NCBI GenBank assembly: GCA_025024175.1
Contig: QCXZ01000003.1
Span: forward strand, 40,572,257 to 40,636,256
From: Rhyzopertha dominica
Lineage: Eukaryota > Arthropoda > Insecta > Coleoptera > Bostrichidae
Direction: 5' to 3'
DNA length: 64,000 nt
Below are positions 38,296 through 49,985 of the stretch, piece by piece (the stretch's first letter is position 1; every line of letters starts with the position of its first letter). The translations under genes and the position numbers were made by a program. A model generated the notes under the pieces. It was not told the DNA's origin. It made no database searches and saw nothing but the letters and a program-made list of their open reading frames with translations.

Positions 38296-38472
38296 ATGTC
38301 TCGCACCAGCAGCGGAGAAAGATCATTTTCAAAATTAAATGTGATCAAAAATAGGCTTCGGATTTCCAAGTCAGCAGACAGGCTCTACGCTATACCTTTA
38401 CTCGGTATTGAAAGTGACATTTTAAGACAACAAAATTATGAAGGAACTTCATTAGCCAATAAGAAAATATAA
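38296..38472 (+). pseudogene. hAT transposase C-terminal (dimerisation) fragment
   Basis: The frame reads SSGERSFSKLNVIKNRLR, then ADRLYAIPLLGIES, and stops at TAA 38470-38472. It is the C-terminal hAT dimerisation domain; the glutamate of GERSFS is the third catalytic residue of the family. The preceding two-thirds of the protein is not visible upstream. The fragment is related to, but clearly diverged from, the hAT at 48879-49154. Confidence 0.8.
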
Positions 38473-39821
38473 CTTTTATTATAGTTAGATGGTTTAAAAA
38501 ATGTCTGTATTTTAATTAAATAATATACCCTGTACGTTGCATATTATGTTAAATAAATATTTCTCTTTCACTGCACTCCATATCTTACAGTTTGCATTTC
38601 TTTTACATATTTATTTAAAATTACGATAAAATAGTAATACTCATATCTGCTTATTTAGAAACTTAGACTTACATCACAACTTCGTATTTGTCTTTATAAT
38701 ATTGTTTCATGACAGTGTCAATAAATCGTATTAAATACTTATCATTAGGGTCTACCACCTAGCAGAAGTTTAGGTGAAGTAGTACAGTGAGTGATAATGA
38801 TTGTGTTTGACTGAGTTGCATTGCGCGTCATCTTAATTTAAAGTGTAGAAGCCCAATTAAAACGCCCTAATATGCTTACTTCAACTGAGAACTGAGCTTC
38901 TGCTATCAGATACAGACGACAGAGTAGTGCACCCGACGCACATCCTTCAAGTTACAGTGCTATCCAGTCCATGTATAATATAACAAACTTGTTACTATCT
39001 TTACAAAATGCCAATTTTTAGTTACAAGTGTTCAAAGGAAAAATATGTTTATGTACTTTTGTTGGGATATCGTACCATCATTTCTAAAATCTTACCGTAT
39101 ACATCTTTGTTACTATAATTTTAAACTCTGAATATATTCTGTATATACTCCCAAGTTCGTTGTACTCGCCTCTTCCTTTGGCAGGTTATTGAGTAGTTCT
39201 CAATTTGCCAAAAATATATTGCAAAAACTACGTTCCAGGCCACGGCGCGGCGTTGGACCGAATGTTAAACAGGCCCTCGGAACGAATGTAACGTGATTAA
39301 AAGGAAAAGACGCAGCACCCTCCAGGGAGACCATTTAAATAAAACAACACGTTGATGGCGGGACATTTTTCCGGGGTAATTACAATTAGCGGGAGGCAAG
39401 TGCGCGTCATATCGGCCTGAAACGTCAGCGGCATGTCTTAGGGTGGCGCCAAGCAACAGGGGAATAATGAAAATTTTCCTTGACAAGAGTCAAGTCGTTT
39501 TCGAGCAGCATGCTAATTTGTCTACAATTAATTGCTTTTCCATGGAGTTATAAAATACGGAAAGGTTGCTACGATTTCGTAATATAGTTTCGCGATTAGC
39601 TAGAAAGTCATGCATTCGATATTAACAAATAATTATAAATATCATCCCCCATCTTGTAAATTGTGAAACACAAAAATAAATCTACTTTGATTATTCTTTA
39701 TTTATCTTTAAACAGGCCTGATTTCGGATTAAAAATTGTTGCAATTATGTTTTGGGTTTCGCTGTTCGTATAAATATAATGATCAACTCACAATGCAACC
39801 ACTATAACTTTCTAAAGGTAG
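38473..39821. other. Non-coding stretch with GC-rich block
   Basis: About 39235-39450 is GC- and CpG-rich (CACGGCGCGGCG, GGTAATTACAATTAGCGG) in an AT-rich setting. The paired TAATTA/CAATTA motifs would fit homeodomain binding. No gene was recognised. Confidence 0.4.
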
Positions 39822-40101
39822 CAACAGATGGGATGTACGAGCAGCGCCGCTTCTAGCGGGGGGCAATTTCGTGCCCCGCACGAAGGCGCCTCAAGTGAAA
39901 GGCGCCAGNAAGCCAAATTTTTACCAACTTTTTTCGGTAANTTCTTTATTTTTGGAAATTATACGTATTCACTCATTCCAGATGTTAAAGGTTCTTCTTT
40001 TTTTAATAGTTACTGCGCAGCGCCCTCTTTGATCTAGTAGTTTAAGTATAAATCTCCTAACCACCAAGATGTGCGCGGTGCTTCGGCGCCACGCATTTTC
40101 A

Positions 40102-40136
40102 CAAGGAGGAAGAATATTCTATATTCTTCCTCCTTG
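40102..40136. repeat. 15-bp perfect hairpin in hAT left arm
   Basis: CAAGGAGGAAGAATA pairs exactly with TATTCTTCCTCCTTG across a 5-nt loop. It lies in the left non-coding arm of the hAT, before the nested insertion. Confidence 0.8.
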
Positions 40137-40299
40137 CATTTTCAGTTGTGAGTCACACGACCGCACACGACTACGCTCGACAGTCTACATACATGTCATG
40201 ACCGGAAAATATTTTTGAAATAATTTATCGAATATTTGCTCATGTTCTGCCAATTCCTGTAGATGATGTAGTGCACCCAATAAATAGTATAAAAGGTAG

Positions 40300-41148
40300 T
40301 GAAAAACATAGAAAAACTAATGCGGGAATAATCAAGAAAAACTTACATTATCGCCGCCTTCATCCGTGGGTCATAACAATGCGGTCACTCCGGTGGACAG
40401 ACAAGGCGGTTTCACATATGCGCGGGAGATGCAAAAACAAAACATAAGTTACTCATCCGTTAAACTCAGATAAATACAGTTAAGACTCACAGAGGGGTTT
40501 TCACCCCAGGGCCTCATCATTATCCTGTCCATGGCTTTATCCCTTAGATTACATCATTAGTCAATGGTGGTTATGAATACCTTGTTAGTTTTCTCTCTTC
40601 AACAACTAGCTAGTGTCAACCTGAAATAGTAGAGGCTTCCCCGAACGCTCACCCTAAGGCCTATAGGGTCGCATTCCAATAGCCCGGATCGGGGGCACCT
40701 AATAAGGCTACCCTCTCCACCAGAACTATGTCATTCGAGATATCCTGCATTACCCCCCGGAATGCAAGTCACCCACTCGAAGGAACCACGGCTGTTAACC
40801 GGGCACTCTGCGCTAGGGGTTTCAAACTGCCTGAGGCACATCATGGCCAAAGACCTTACTCTCACTGCCTGAGGCACATCATGGCCAAAGACCTCGCTCT
40901 CNCTGAGCCAAAATCAAGGACATTTATCTCTGTCAAAAAATNACACNTCCATACTCATTGCCTACTTTTGCATCTCCTCGCGACTCTGATATTTCTCGCC
41001 AAAACAATTAATCGCATGCATACGCATTCGCTTCGATATTAGTATTTATCTTATTAACAGCGATTCTAAACATAGCAAGAAATTAATAAACGCACAAAAA
41101 CACCTTTTATTTTAATAACAACGCAGATACAAAAATTGACATTTAACA
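40300..41148. repeat. LTR, left copy
   Basis: The copy runs TGAAAAACATAG to TTTAACA. It contains a short internal duplication (CTGCCTGAGGCACATCATGG twice, about 40829 and 40866). It differs from the right copy at only about two unambiguous bases (near 40508 and 40918) plus a few Ns. Confidence 0.93.
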
Positions 41149-41607
41149 TTCGGCCAACCTAACAGGGTCGTGTCCTCACGACATAATTATTCGGTATGCC
41201 TACTTGATTTGGATAAATTAGTCAATGGTACTTGATCTGAGCCACTGTCCTCATCGATGGTATCTGATGTAATAAATGGATTTGATAATAATAATTAGAT
41301 TTTATTAAAACAAGAGCAGATACTGAGAGTAATACATGATCAATAAAGGCAAAGTCTAGCAGAAGCTATTCTACTTAACCATTAGAGTAAACTTAACTAT
41401 TTATATTAGTTAGGACAGCAAAAAAATAGAATCAATAATAAACAAAATAGAGCACAAGTTTAAAAGCGATATTAAACAACCTATTAGTTGAATAGCAGTC
41501 AATGAACCTCATTGAGTCCGAACAAACTAAGGGAGTCATCGTTATCATGAAATCTGGCGATCGAAAAAGGACTGTCTTAGTTTAAATTTAAATTTGTTAA
41601 TATTTAG

Positions 41608-44400
41608 TTTTTTTTTTCAAAACTCGCTCCGAAGGGTGAGCCTTACAGCTTTACCGCCTTACAGCGTTGTATGTGAAGCAGCGAACAAACGTAACAGAGC
41701 GATGGCGAGGCAACAAATATTATACTTAGCTTTATCTCGTGTATCACGTGAGTGCGTAGATGAATGAGGGGCAAACTTAGACCTCAAGTTTTCACATGCA
41801 TGAGAAGAATTTAATACAGCATGGACGAAACAACTCAAATGAAGATTCCAGCGGGAATTCATGCGTAGCCAGTTCAAACAGTTAATTCTGTAAAATACGT
41901 GGTCCCCGCGTTGCAAGCCAAAAAATAAGCGACACCATGCATTCTAAACACTCTGAATCCTGTTTCTATCAACCGAATCCAAACAGGGGCCATATAAAAA
42001 TTGTAATAATTAAATAGGACGAGAACGAGTGAATCACATAATTGCCTTTTCAAATTAACGGTACAAAATGTCTACAAGCTTAAAATAACTTAAGGTTAAA
42101 AATGATTTTTGTATTAACTTAGTTACATGCAGCTTAAACCGGATCTGAGTGTCCATAATGAGATCAAAGTATGATCAACAAAATTTAATTTTGTACCATC
42201 TATACAAACATTGAAAGACTGTTTAAGAAATTTTGTACCACTTTTATTACCAAAGACCATCAGCTACGACTTAGACAAATTCAATTGAAGGCCATGTTCA
42301 GCAGACAATTTTCTTAATTTTTCAAGTTCTTCGTTCAGAATTTTGTCAGCCTTTGCGAAATCATGCTTATCGCAACTAAAATACAATTGTGTATAGTCAG
42401 CGTAAATTATTACTCTACAATGACGAACTGAGTTCACATTATCAGACGTATATACTATGAAAAGTAGAGATCCAAATATGGAGCCTTGCAGATCACCACA
42501 TCCAACTGACAATTCAAAGGAGACACTATATTTATTTTACCACTTGGGTTCTATCGCTCAAGTAAGATCTAATAAACTGTACCGACAAACTGCTGAAACC
42601 GCAAGACTTTAGTTTGGCGCATAACATACCATGATTAATAGTATCGAACGCTTTTGAAAAATCGAGCAAAACCAAAGCACTGACTAAACCTTATCATAAG
42701 CTGCAATAAAATCATCCATGACTGAAACTAGTGTAGTAGAAGTGCTACGACCGCGTCTGAATCCACACTGAGCTTCGGAATGATTTTCCAAGAAAAGACA
42801 GTCAAATACCTGTTCGTAGACTAGAGATTCAAACAGTTTTGAAGCTGCAGGTAAGATGCTAATCAAATGTAAATCCAACAAGTTTTCAGGGTTAGACTTT
42901 TTAAGTAGAGGTATTGCGATGACTTTGTTCCACATTGTAGAGAAATAAGCTTTTTCCATATAACAATAATTGAAGACGTGTAATAGATATAAATTAATAA
43001 TGGAACTATATAAGCGCAACATTTTCAACGATATGTTGTTCGTGNCACAATTTTTTTTGCGTTAAAGAGTGCGAAGTGTACCTCTTCTAAAGTAACCATT
43101 CTTAAGGAAAATTCTTGTAGGGATGAGAATCAAGCATTCTCATAATTTTGCATTCTATGATTAAAGACTATATTATTTGATTAAATAAACTGTGAAAAAT
43201 ATGCATTAATAGAATTGCTATTAGACAGGTTAGAAGGTAGATGAGATCTCACTTTGATAGTACCAATGTTTAAATTGCGCAGAGCCAACCAAATAGTGTG
43301 TATATCTCAAATAGAAGCAACTGAACCTATGTAACGACGTTTTTCTATTCTAACAGAGTTCACAGTCAAGTTCCTCAACCTCTTGTATGCAGCAAAATCT
43401 TTAAGAAGTTTACTTCGTGTGTATTTACGTAAGGATGCATCACGTTCTTTCATTAGACATTTGCATTCAGGGCAACACCACATTGCATTTGACTTTGTTA
43501 CTCTAGACGTTACCACCAGGGCATGCCGATCAGAGAGAAATAATTAGGGTGTTGAAATATTCAAGTTTCTTATCAATATTGGTTTCACGTATCACATCAG
43601 TGCATTCAATAGATTCCAAACTTTTTCGAAACTCACTGACATCAAAGCGTCTGAAAGATCTACACATAAGTAACATATTTGGGCTCACATTAAATCTTAG
43701 GTGAACTAAATTCACAATAAACCAATCTGTGGTCAGAAATATCGTTACAGTTCTTCGAACCGTATCTCCTAACATTCAGAGAATGGAATACGAATAAAGG
43801 ATCAATAAGTAAGCTTGAGTTACCAGTCACTATAGTCCATTCATCCAAGACTTGCACCAAGTTGTATGCCTCCAAACATGCACACACAGGGTTAGAAATA
43901 TTTAGGAAATTAATGTTGAAATCACCCAGACAGACAAATTAATCATACATACCGCAAACAAAACCAAATATATTATCAAGGGTTTCAACAAAATTGCCCA
44001 AGCTGAAGTTAGGCGAACGATAGCATACGCCGAATGCATAACTTACAGTCCCTACGCGTATGCAAAAAAAACAAACAGTCAATAGAAGAATTAATCTCAA
44101 AATCAAACTCTATTAACGAGTTACAAAAAGTCGACTTGATATATGCCGCCACTCTGCCACGTGGACTCTGAGCACGATGCATATAACGAAGATTTTAACC
44201 AGGTATTGCTAAAATAGATACATCTGCATCATTAGACAACCATCTCGCGCCAACCATAACAAAATCATAGTTTGCCCTTTGAACTAAATTGATACAATCT
44301 TGAAAATGTGCTAAGAGCGATCCTACATTAAGATGTGCAACCTTCATAAAAATTATAAGCTAAACTAATACACAATACAGGATATCCATTACCTCTAAAT
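41608..44400 (-). mobile_element. LINE (Jockey/CR1-like), decayed
   Basis: The minus strand has an endonuclease-reverse transcriptase order. A run of ten or more T on the plus strand at about 41611-41620 may be the poly(A) end. The 5' end is near 44400, just above the ATG at 44347. There is no upstream ORF1, so the copy is probably 5'-truncated. Confidence 0.75.
42100..44347 (-). pseudogene. LINE ORF2: endonuclease and reverse transcriptase, broken
   Basis: The frame begins MKVAHLNVGSLLAHF at 44347, the typical start of an apurinic-type endonuclease. It passes through several stops to ISDHRLVYCEF (43700-43735), the endonuclease's conserved SDH. The reverse transcriptase shows VIAIPLLKKSNP, DLHLISILPAASKLFESLVYEQV and CGFRRGRSTSTTLVSV (42700-42960). 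It then continues in another frame with GDLQGSIFGSLLFIVY and IIYADYTQLY. The catalytic YADD has become YADY (42393-42404), an inactivating change. Clade (Jockey or CR1) cannot be settled by eye. Confidence 0.85.
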
Positions 44401-45089
44401 GAGAACAAATACAACCTGACTTAATTTAAACTAAATTGTATTGAAATCTGTTTAATTGTTAAATTAAAGAAAAGCAAAATTAATACTTAACAATCGGCAG
44501 TAGCTTCCGGAAAAGCATTACATTTTACGCTAGCAACAAATCCGCGCCACACATAATAAAAGGATAACGTTGCCAATTAACTGCTACCAATACTGTTCTG
44601 TATATTGACTACATCGTCAACAGAATTTACAGAGTATTTACGACCATTTACTATTACTTTGACTTAACCCTGTTAAGTCCATATGTTACAAGCACCAAAT
44701 TCAGAGCTACAGAGCTTTAGTAATTCTAGGCGCTTCCTCGTGAGATCTTATGATCTTATGGAAATACTGGTTCCTCTCAACAACTTCTTGTTGCGGAATA
44801 TGAGCTGCCTATCCTGAGCAGAATCTGGCGATTCTAGGTCTTCAGAATACAAATTTAAATCACATAAACTGGGCACTTTAAGCACAAATAACCGGAGCAT
44901 CGCTGAATCACGTCTACTCGCTGTGCATTACCTTATCTTTAAATAGAAAATAAGAAATGTACTTGGTTGATTCTCACCGCAAGATTTCAGAAAGGTCAAC
45001 AGCGCTTCAAGGGTTTGATAATTACTCGATCGGGCAACTGCCTGTATGATGTTATCATAAAATGTTACTAAACATAAAAAAATGAAGGA

Positions 45090-45125
45090 AAATGATGATG
45101 ATGTTGATTATGTTGATGATGATTA
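45090..45125. repeat. Short GAT-rich microsatellite
   Basis: This is an interrupted run of GATGATGATG and TTGATTATG units; the open frame over it is an artefact. Confidence 0.6.
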
Positions 45126-45286
45126 TGGGTACCCATATATGCATGAACATGAAGAATACGCAAAACATGTATGATAGAGGTATTAGATCTACCAATAATC
45201 ACGCCGAAACAAAAGAGATCCTGTTAAGGCCAAGAACTTTACTGAATAAACGTCTTTTGCACAAAAACTGTCAGCCGCTACCTAAA

Positions 45287-45508
45287 CGCCACTTATAATT
45301 ACGACAAACGATAATTTGTCAAACCACTGCGCTGCGATAAAACGTGCTTAAGCTTTTTGAATTCATCTCACCGAATCAGTGAAGCGATTGTTTGACCACC
45401 AATTATAATTACGACAAACTATAATTTGTCAAACTACTGCGCTGCGATAAAACGTGCGTAAACTTTTTGAATTCATCTCACCGAATCTGTGAACCGATTG
45501 TTTGACCC
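45287..45508. repeat. Tandem duplication, 110-bp unit
   Basis: Two units (about 45287-45396 and 45397-45508) share ATAATTACGACAAAC, GCGCTGCGATAAAACGTGC and GAATTCATCTCACCGAATC. They differ at about ten sites and lie directly inside the right LTR. Confidence 0.85.
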
Positions 45509-45518
45509 CACACCTGAA

Positions 45519-46367
45519 TGAAAAACATAGAAAAACTAATGCGGGAATAATCAAGAAAAACTTACATTATCGCCGCCTTCATCCGTGGGTCATAACAATG
45601 CGGTCACTCCGGTGGACAGACAAGGCGGTTTCACATATGCGCGGGAGATGCAAAAACAAAACATAAGTTACTCATCCGTTAAACTCAGATAAATACAGTT
45701 AAGACTCACAGAGGGGTTTTCACCCCAGTGCCTCATCATTATCCTGTCCATGGCTTTATCCCTTAGATTACATCATTAGTCAATGGTGGTTATGAATACC
45801 TTGTTAGTTTTCTCTCTTCAACAACTAGCTAGTGTCAACCTGAAATAGTAGAGGCTTCCCCGAACGCTCACCCTAAGGCCTATAGGGTCGCATTCCAATA
45901 GCCCGGATCGGGGGCACCTAATAAGGCTACCCTCTCCACCAGAACTATGTCATTCGAGATATCCTGCATTACCCCCCGGAATGCAAGTCACCCACTCGAA
46001 GGAACCACGGCTGTTAACCGGGCACTCTGCGCTAGGGGTTTCAAACTGCCTGAGGCACATCATGGCCAAAGACCTTACTCTCACTGCCTGAGGCACATCA
46101 TGGCCAAAGACCTCGCTCTCACTGAGCCAAAATCAAGAACATTTATCTCTGTCAAAAAATGACACATCCATACTCATTGCCTACTTTTGCATCTCCTCGC
46201 GACTCTGATATTTCTCGCCAAAACAATTAATCGCATGCATACGCATTCGCTTCGATATTAGTATTTATCTTATTAACAGCGATTCTAAACATAGCAAGAA
46301 ATTAATAAACGCACAAAAACACCTTTTATTTTAATAACAACGCAGATACAAAAATTGACATTTAACA
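45519..46367. repeat. LTR, right copy
   Basis: It has the same length and ends as the left copy, including the internal duplication, and is followed directly by GTAG. The 71-residue open frame at 45947-46162 (and its left counterpart) is LTR sequence without a recognised domain. Confidence 0.93.
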
Positions 46368-46494
46368 GTAGGGAAATTCTCAAATAGCAAATTAAGTACT
46401 TAAACCATATTTGTGTATTAATTAGGTTCGATTTACGTTTGCATAGTTGGAATTACTAAATTCACAATAGCAGGATAATTTTTGTGAATGAAAA

Positions 46495-49154
46495 ATGTCT
46501 GATCGTAAAAAGAAAAAACCGTCGGGACATGAATATAGAAAAAGAAGAGCTCTACGTGAAGTTGAGCGTGAAAAAGTGAAAGGCGTTTTAGATTCATTTT
46601 TTAAACCTACCGAACAGAATATGCCGTCAACTTCCACATCAGTGACGGTCGCAGACACTTTGCTAGTGTCAGAAAAAATGAATTTAACAGAAGAAGTAGT
46701 GTCAGTAGACTCTTACAAGGGATGTTACCAACGTTTCATCAAGCGATCCAAGCCCAGGAACATCATGTTTTCTTGGGCTACCGGGAATAACCACGATTTC
46801 TGGTGATGATGATGCCAGCGTCAGTAGTGTGGGTAGTGTTAATTCTTATTCTGAACAATGTTCCAATGTCTCTAATGATTTTCTTAATGAACCTTCTAAG
46901 TGGCCTTTCCCATTGACGCAAAAAGATATCGATTTTTTGGTTTTACACTATACGAATCCCAAAATTAATTTTACAGAAAAGTTTCCTCAAGATACAAGTG
47001 GTAGGAGCTTTTCTAATAGCTATTTTAGACGTCGTTTAAAAAATGGTGAAGAATTTATTCGGGATTGGCTTATGTACTCTCATGAGACAGACAGCGTATT
47101 TTGCTTTTGTTGCAAAATTTTTAGTCCTAACCTTAATATTAAATTGACTGACGTGGTTCACGGTTTTAACGATTGGAGGCATTTATCAGATAGTTTGGTA
47201 AAACATGAAAAGTCTGTAAACCACTTGTCTTCTTTTAAAAAATGGTTAGAACTCAAAGCAAGACTTCAAAATAAAGCTACCATCGACAGCACCCAACAAA
47301 TGCTATTTGATTTGGAACAACGACACTGGTGTGCTGTTATTGAAAGGCTTATAACAATCATTCAGTACCTTGCAACTTGTTGTTTACCGCTGCGTGGTTC
47401 CTCAAATGTTCTTTATGAACCAAATAATGGTAATTTTTTGAAATCTGTTGAGATGGTAGCGAAATTCGATCCAACGTTGTCAGAACATTTAAGAAGAATT
47501 AATGTTACAAAGGCCGATAATAAAAGAATGCCTCATTATTTGGGGGACACATTTCAAAATGAAATAATCGAATTAATGTCAAATAAGATTAAAAGTCATA
47601 TTATTGGCAAAGTAAAAAAGAACAAGTATTTTTCGATTATTGTGGACAGTACACCAGATATCAGTCATAAGGAGCAAGTAACTATTGTTATCCGATTTGT
47701 AGATACTGAAAAAGTTACAATAGAAGAGCATTTTGTAGGTTTCTATGAAATTTTTGATACTACCGGACAAGGCTTTTTTGATGTTGTGTGTTATGCAATA
47801 AAAGAACTGGGGCTAGATATTGCAGACTTGAGAGGCCAAGGATACGATAACGGAGCCAACATGAGAGGCAAAAACACTGGTCTACAGAAAAAATTTTTAG
47901 AAGTTAATCAGAAAGCCTTTTTCGTACCGTGTGCGGCCCATTCTCTCAACTTAGTTGTAAATGATGCAGCCAAAGTAACTTGTCAAACGATCAGTTTCTT
48001 TAGTTTGATACTATTTGTTTTCTTTTCGGGTTCAGTGTATAGATGGGATATTTTAAAAAAATATGTTAAAAACGTAGTACTCAAATCAGTCAGTGAGACT
48101 AGGTGGGAGAGCCGAGTAAATGCAATAAAACCGCTACGATTCAATTTCAAAGAAATTACCGATGCGTTGTCACACATAGTAAACGACATGTTACGAGATC
48201 TTACTTCCAGGCATCAAGCGAATACTTTGTTGAACAAAATAAAAATTTTTGAATTTTTGTTGTCCGTTGTAGTGTAATACGATATATTTTCTAAGGTAAA
48301 TGTAGCTAGCAAGTTACTGCAAACTAAAGATTTTGATCTGCAAGCAGGTGTAGAAGCATTGCAAAATGTGTTGTCCTACATCAAAGGTTTGCGCAATGAC
48401 CAAAGTTTCGATGCCTTTTATCAGACGGCATCGGGCATATCAGAACAAGTAGAAATTGACGTAAGCTTTCCATGTGTACGACATAAACGAGTTAAGCGTC
48501 AGTTTTCTTATGAAACTGCAGCTGAAACGACAGATGACCCAAAAGCAAATATTAAAACAAATTTTTTTTTTCGTTATTTTAGACGTTGCCACAGTATCGA
48601 TAGAGGAGAGGTTTATGTTATTAAAGGAACAGTATAAAAACTATAGCTTTTTATATAATATCCAATTATTTGACGAAAACACATTGCAAAAATCTGTTAA
48701 TGATTTATATTTAAAATTCAAAACCGATGAAGATTGTGATTTTGATCCGATTGATTTAAAAAATGAGCTGTTAACTTTGAAACCCTTTTTAATAAAAGAG
48801 TCCACTAAAACACCTCTCGAAATTTTGTGCTAGATTTTTCAAAATAAACTACTGAGTTTACTTCCAAATGTTGCAATTGTGATTAGATTATTTTTAACGT
48901 TACCACTGACAGTAGCTTCTGGAGAGCGCAGTTTTTCAAAGCTCAAAATTATTAAAAATTATTTGCGGTCAAGCATGAAACAAGACCGTTTATCCGGTCT
49001 TGCAATCATTGCGATAGAGCATTCCATCGCGGAGAAGATTAATTATAGCGATATTATTTCGAATTTTCTTATAAAAAAGTTCGGAAAGTGCAGTTTTCTT
49101 AGTTATTGGTTTTTGTTTCTTCATTATTTTATGTTGTGTAGTTATGTTTGTTAA
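46495..49154 (+). pseudogene. hAT transposase (TTF zinc finger, DUF4371, hATC), broken
   Basis: The start is the ATG at 46495 (MSDRKKKKPSGHEYRKRR, then a serine-rich linker). A one-base frameshift near 46705-46725 moves the reading to the frame of 46829-48277. This holds the TTF-type zinc finger (VFCFCCKIFSPN, HEKSVNH), then DUF4371. The first aspartate is in IIVDSTPD (47644-47646) and the second in GQGYDNGANM (47846-47848). A stop at 48275-48277 and a frameshift near 48560-48580 precede the tail, and another stop occurs at 48831-48833. The tail (VASGERSFSKLKIIKNYLR, third catalytic residue E at 48924-48926) is the hATC dimerisation domain. The closest known types are the THAP/ZMYM1-like hAT proteins of animals. 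All three catalytic residues remain, but the gene cannot make a full protein. Confidence 0.9.
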
Positions 49155-49985
49155 TTCTTTAATAATTTGTAGTTTATTTTTTATGTAATCAACCATTATT
49201 TCTTCATTATTTTATAGAAATGTTTGTTAATTTTTTTATTATTTATATTTTATTTTTTATGTTACTTTGTTTAACCATTTGTTTATTTTTTATAACAGTA
49301 CCTAAAAAGTAAGTGTTTTGTTTTATTTTAAATCGGGGCGCCAAAAATTCTCTTGCACGAAGGAGTCTCATTAGCCAGAAGCGGCACTGTGTACTCGTAT
49401 TGTATCGCGAAAAAAAATTTTCAAAAATTTTGTGTGATTAGTAGTATAACTGCGAGTATTACGAGTATTCGTCCTTATGAATTTTCGGTGCAGCAAAATG
49501 TTTAGAAGATATTAGCAAAAAAGCGTCACTTAAAGAAAACGGTTTTTTCTAAATATCTCCGAATATATTTAATATATTCAAAAAATGAAAATCCCGTCAG
49601 ATAGGAAATAAATTTTCACACAAAAAGTGTCAAAAAATTTATCCAAAATTTTGATATTTTCGAAATATTCCCAAAAAACCTATTTTGGACCCTGCCCGTA
49701 CGATTTTTTAAAATTTTCGTATTATATAGAAAATCAAATTTCTTATTAGTAAGCACTCTTGTAATTTTTTAAGTTAATAACTTTCAAGTTATTTGGAAAA
49801 AAAACGATCTTAAAAATTTATATATTTTTGCTAATATCACGAGGACTGTTTGTTTTAGAAAAAATGTGTAGCAAGAAAAATGCTCAAAACTTGATTACCA
49901 ATCGTATAGTATAAGAAATAAAAACGTAAATATCATTTTGACAATTGGATGTGGAAGTATTGATTCAATTTGCAGCGGTTTTTGA

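Larger units (their letters stand above)
40300..46367. mobile_element. LTR element without own coding sequence, carrying a LINE
   Basis: Two direct repeats of 849 bp (40300-41148 and 45519-46367) start TG and end CA. They are flanked by a GTAG target duplication (40296-40299 and 46368-46371). The 4.37-kb interior has no gag, protease, integrase or LTR-type reverse transcriptase. Its middle is a decayed minus-strand LINE and its edges are anonymous. No convincing primer-binding site or polypurine tract was found on either strand, so orientation is undecided. This fits a large non-autonomous LTR derivative. Confidence 0.85.
39842..49389 (+). mobile_element. hAT DNA transposon, split by a nested element
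   Basis: The ends are CAGCGCCGCTTCTAGC at 39842 and its imperfect complement GCCAGAAGCGGCACTG ending at 49389, a CAG-type hAT terminus. They are flanked by an imperfect 8-bp target duplication (TGTACGAG at 39834-39841 and TGTACTCG at 49390-49397, six of eight matching). Removing the nested 40300-46367 unit and one GTAG leaves about 3.5 kb with one transposase gene. The gene is broken, so the copy is dead. A GC-rich subterminal stretch (GGCGCC palindromes) occurs at both ends. Confidence 0.88.
39822..49985 (-). repeat. Interspersed repeat copy split by the hAT nest
   Basis: The stretch 49390-49985 is the reverse complement of about 9566-10373. The short left flank of the hAT (about 39822-39841, CAACAGATGGGATGTAC) matches the continuation of the same repeat at about 10371-10386, allowing one or two differences. 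The hAT therefore inserted into this repeat near its end. Confidence 0.75.

Noticed and set aside
39265..39486. Small gene in the GC-rich block
   Set aside because: The frame is open because of base composition; no recognisable protein feature is present.
40728..41042. Gene within the LTR (104 codons) and its copy at 45947-46162
   Set aside because: It is LTR sequence with an internal duplication, and the right copy stops earlier; no domain is visible.
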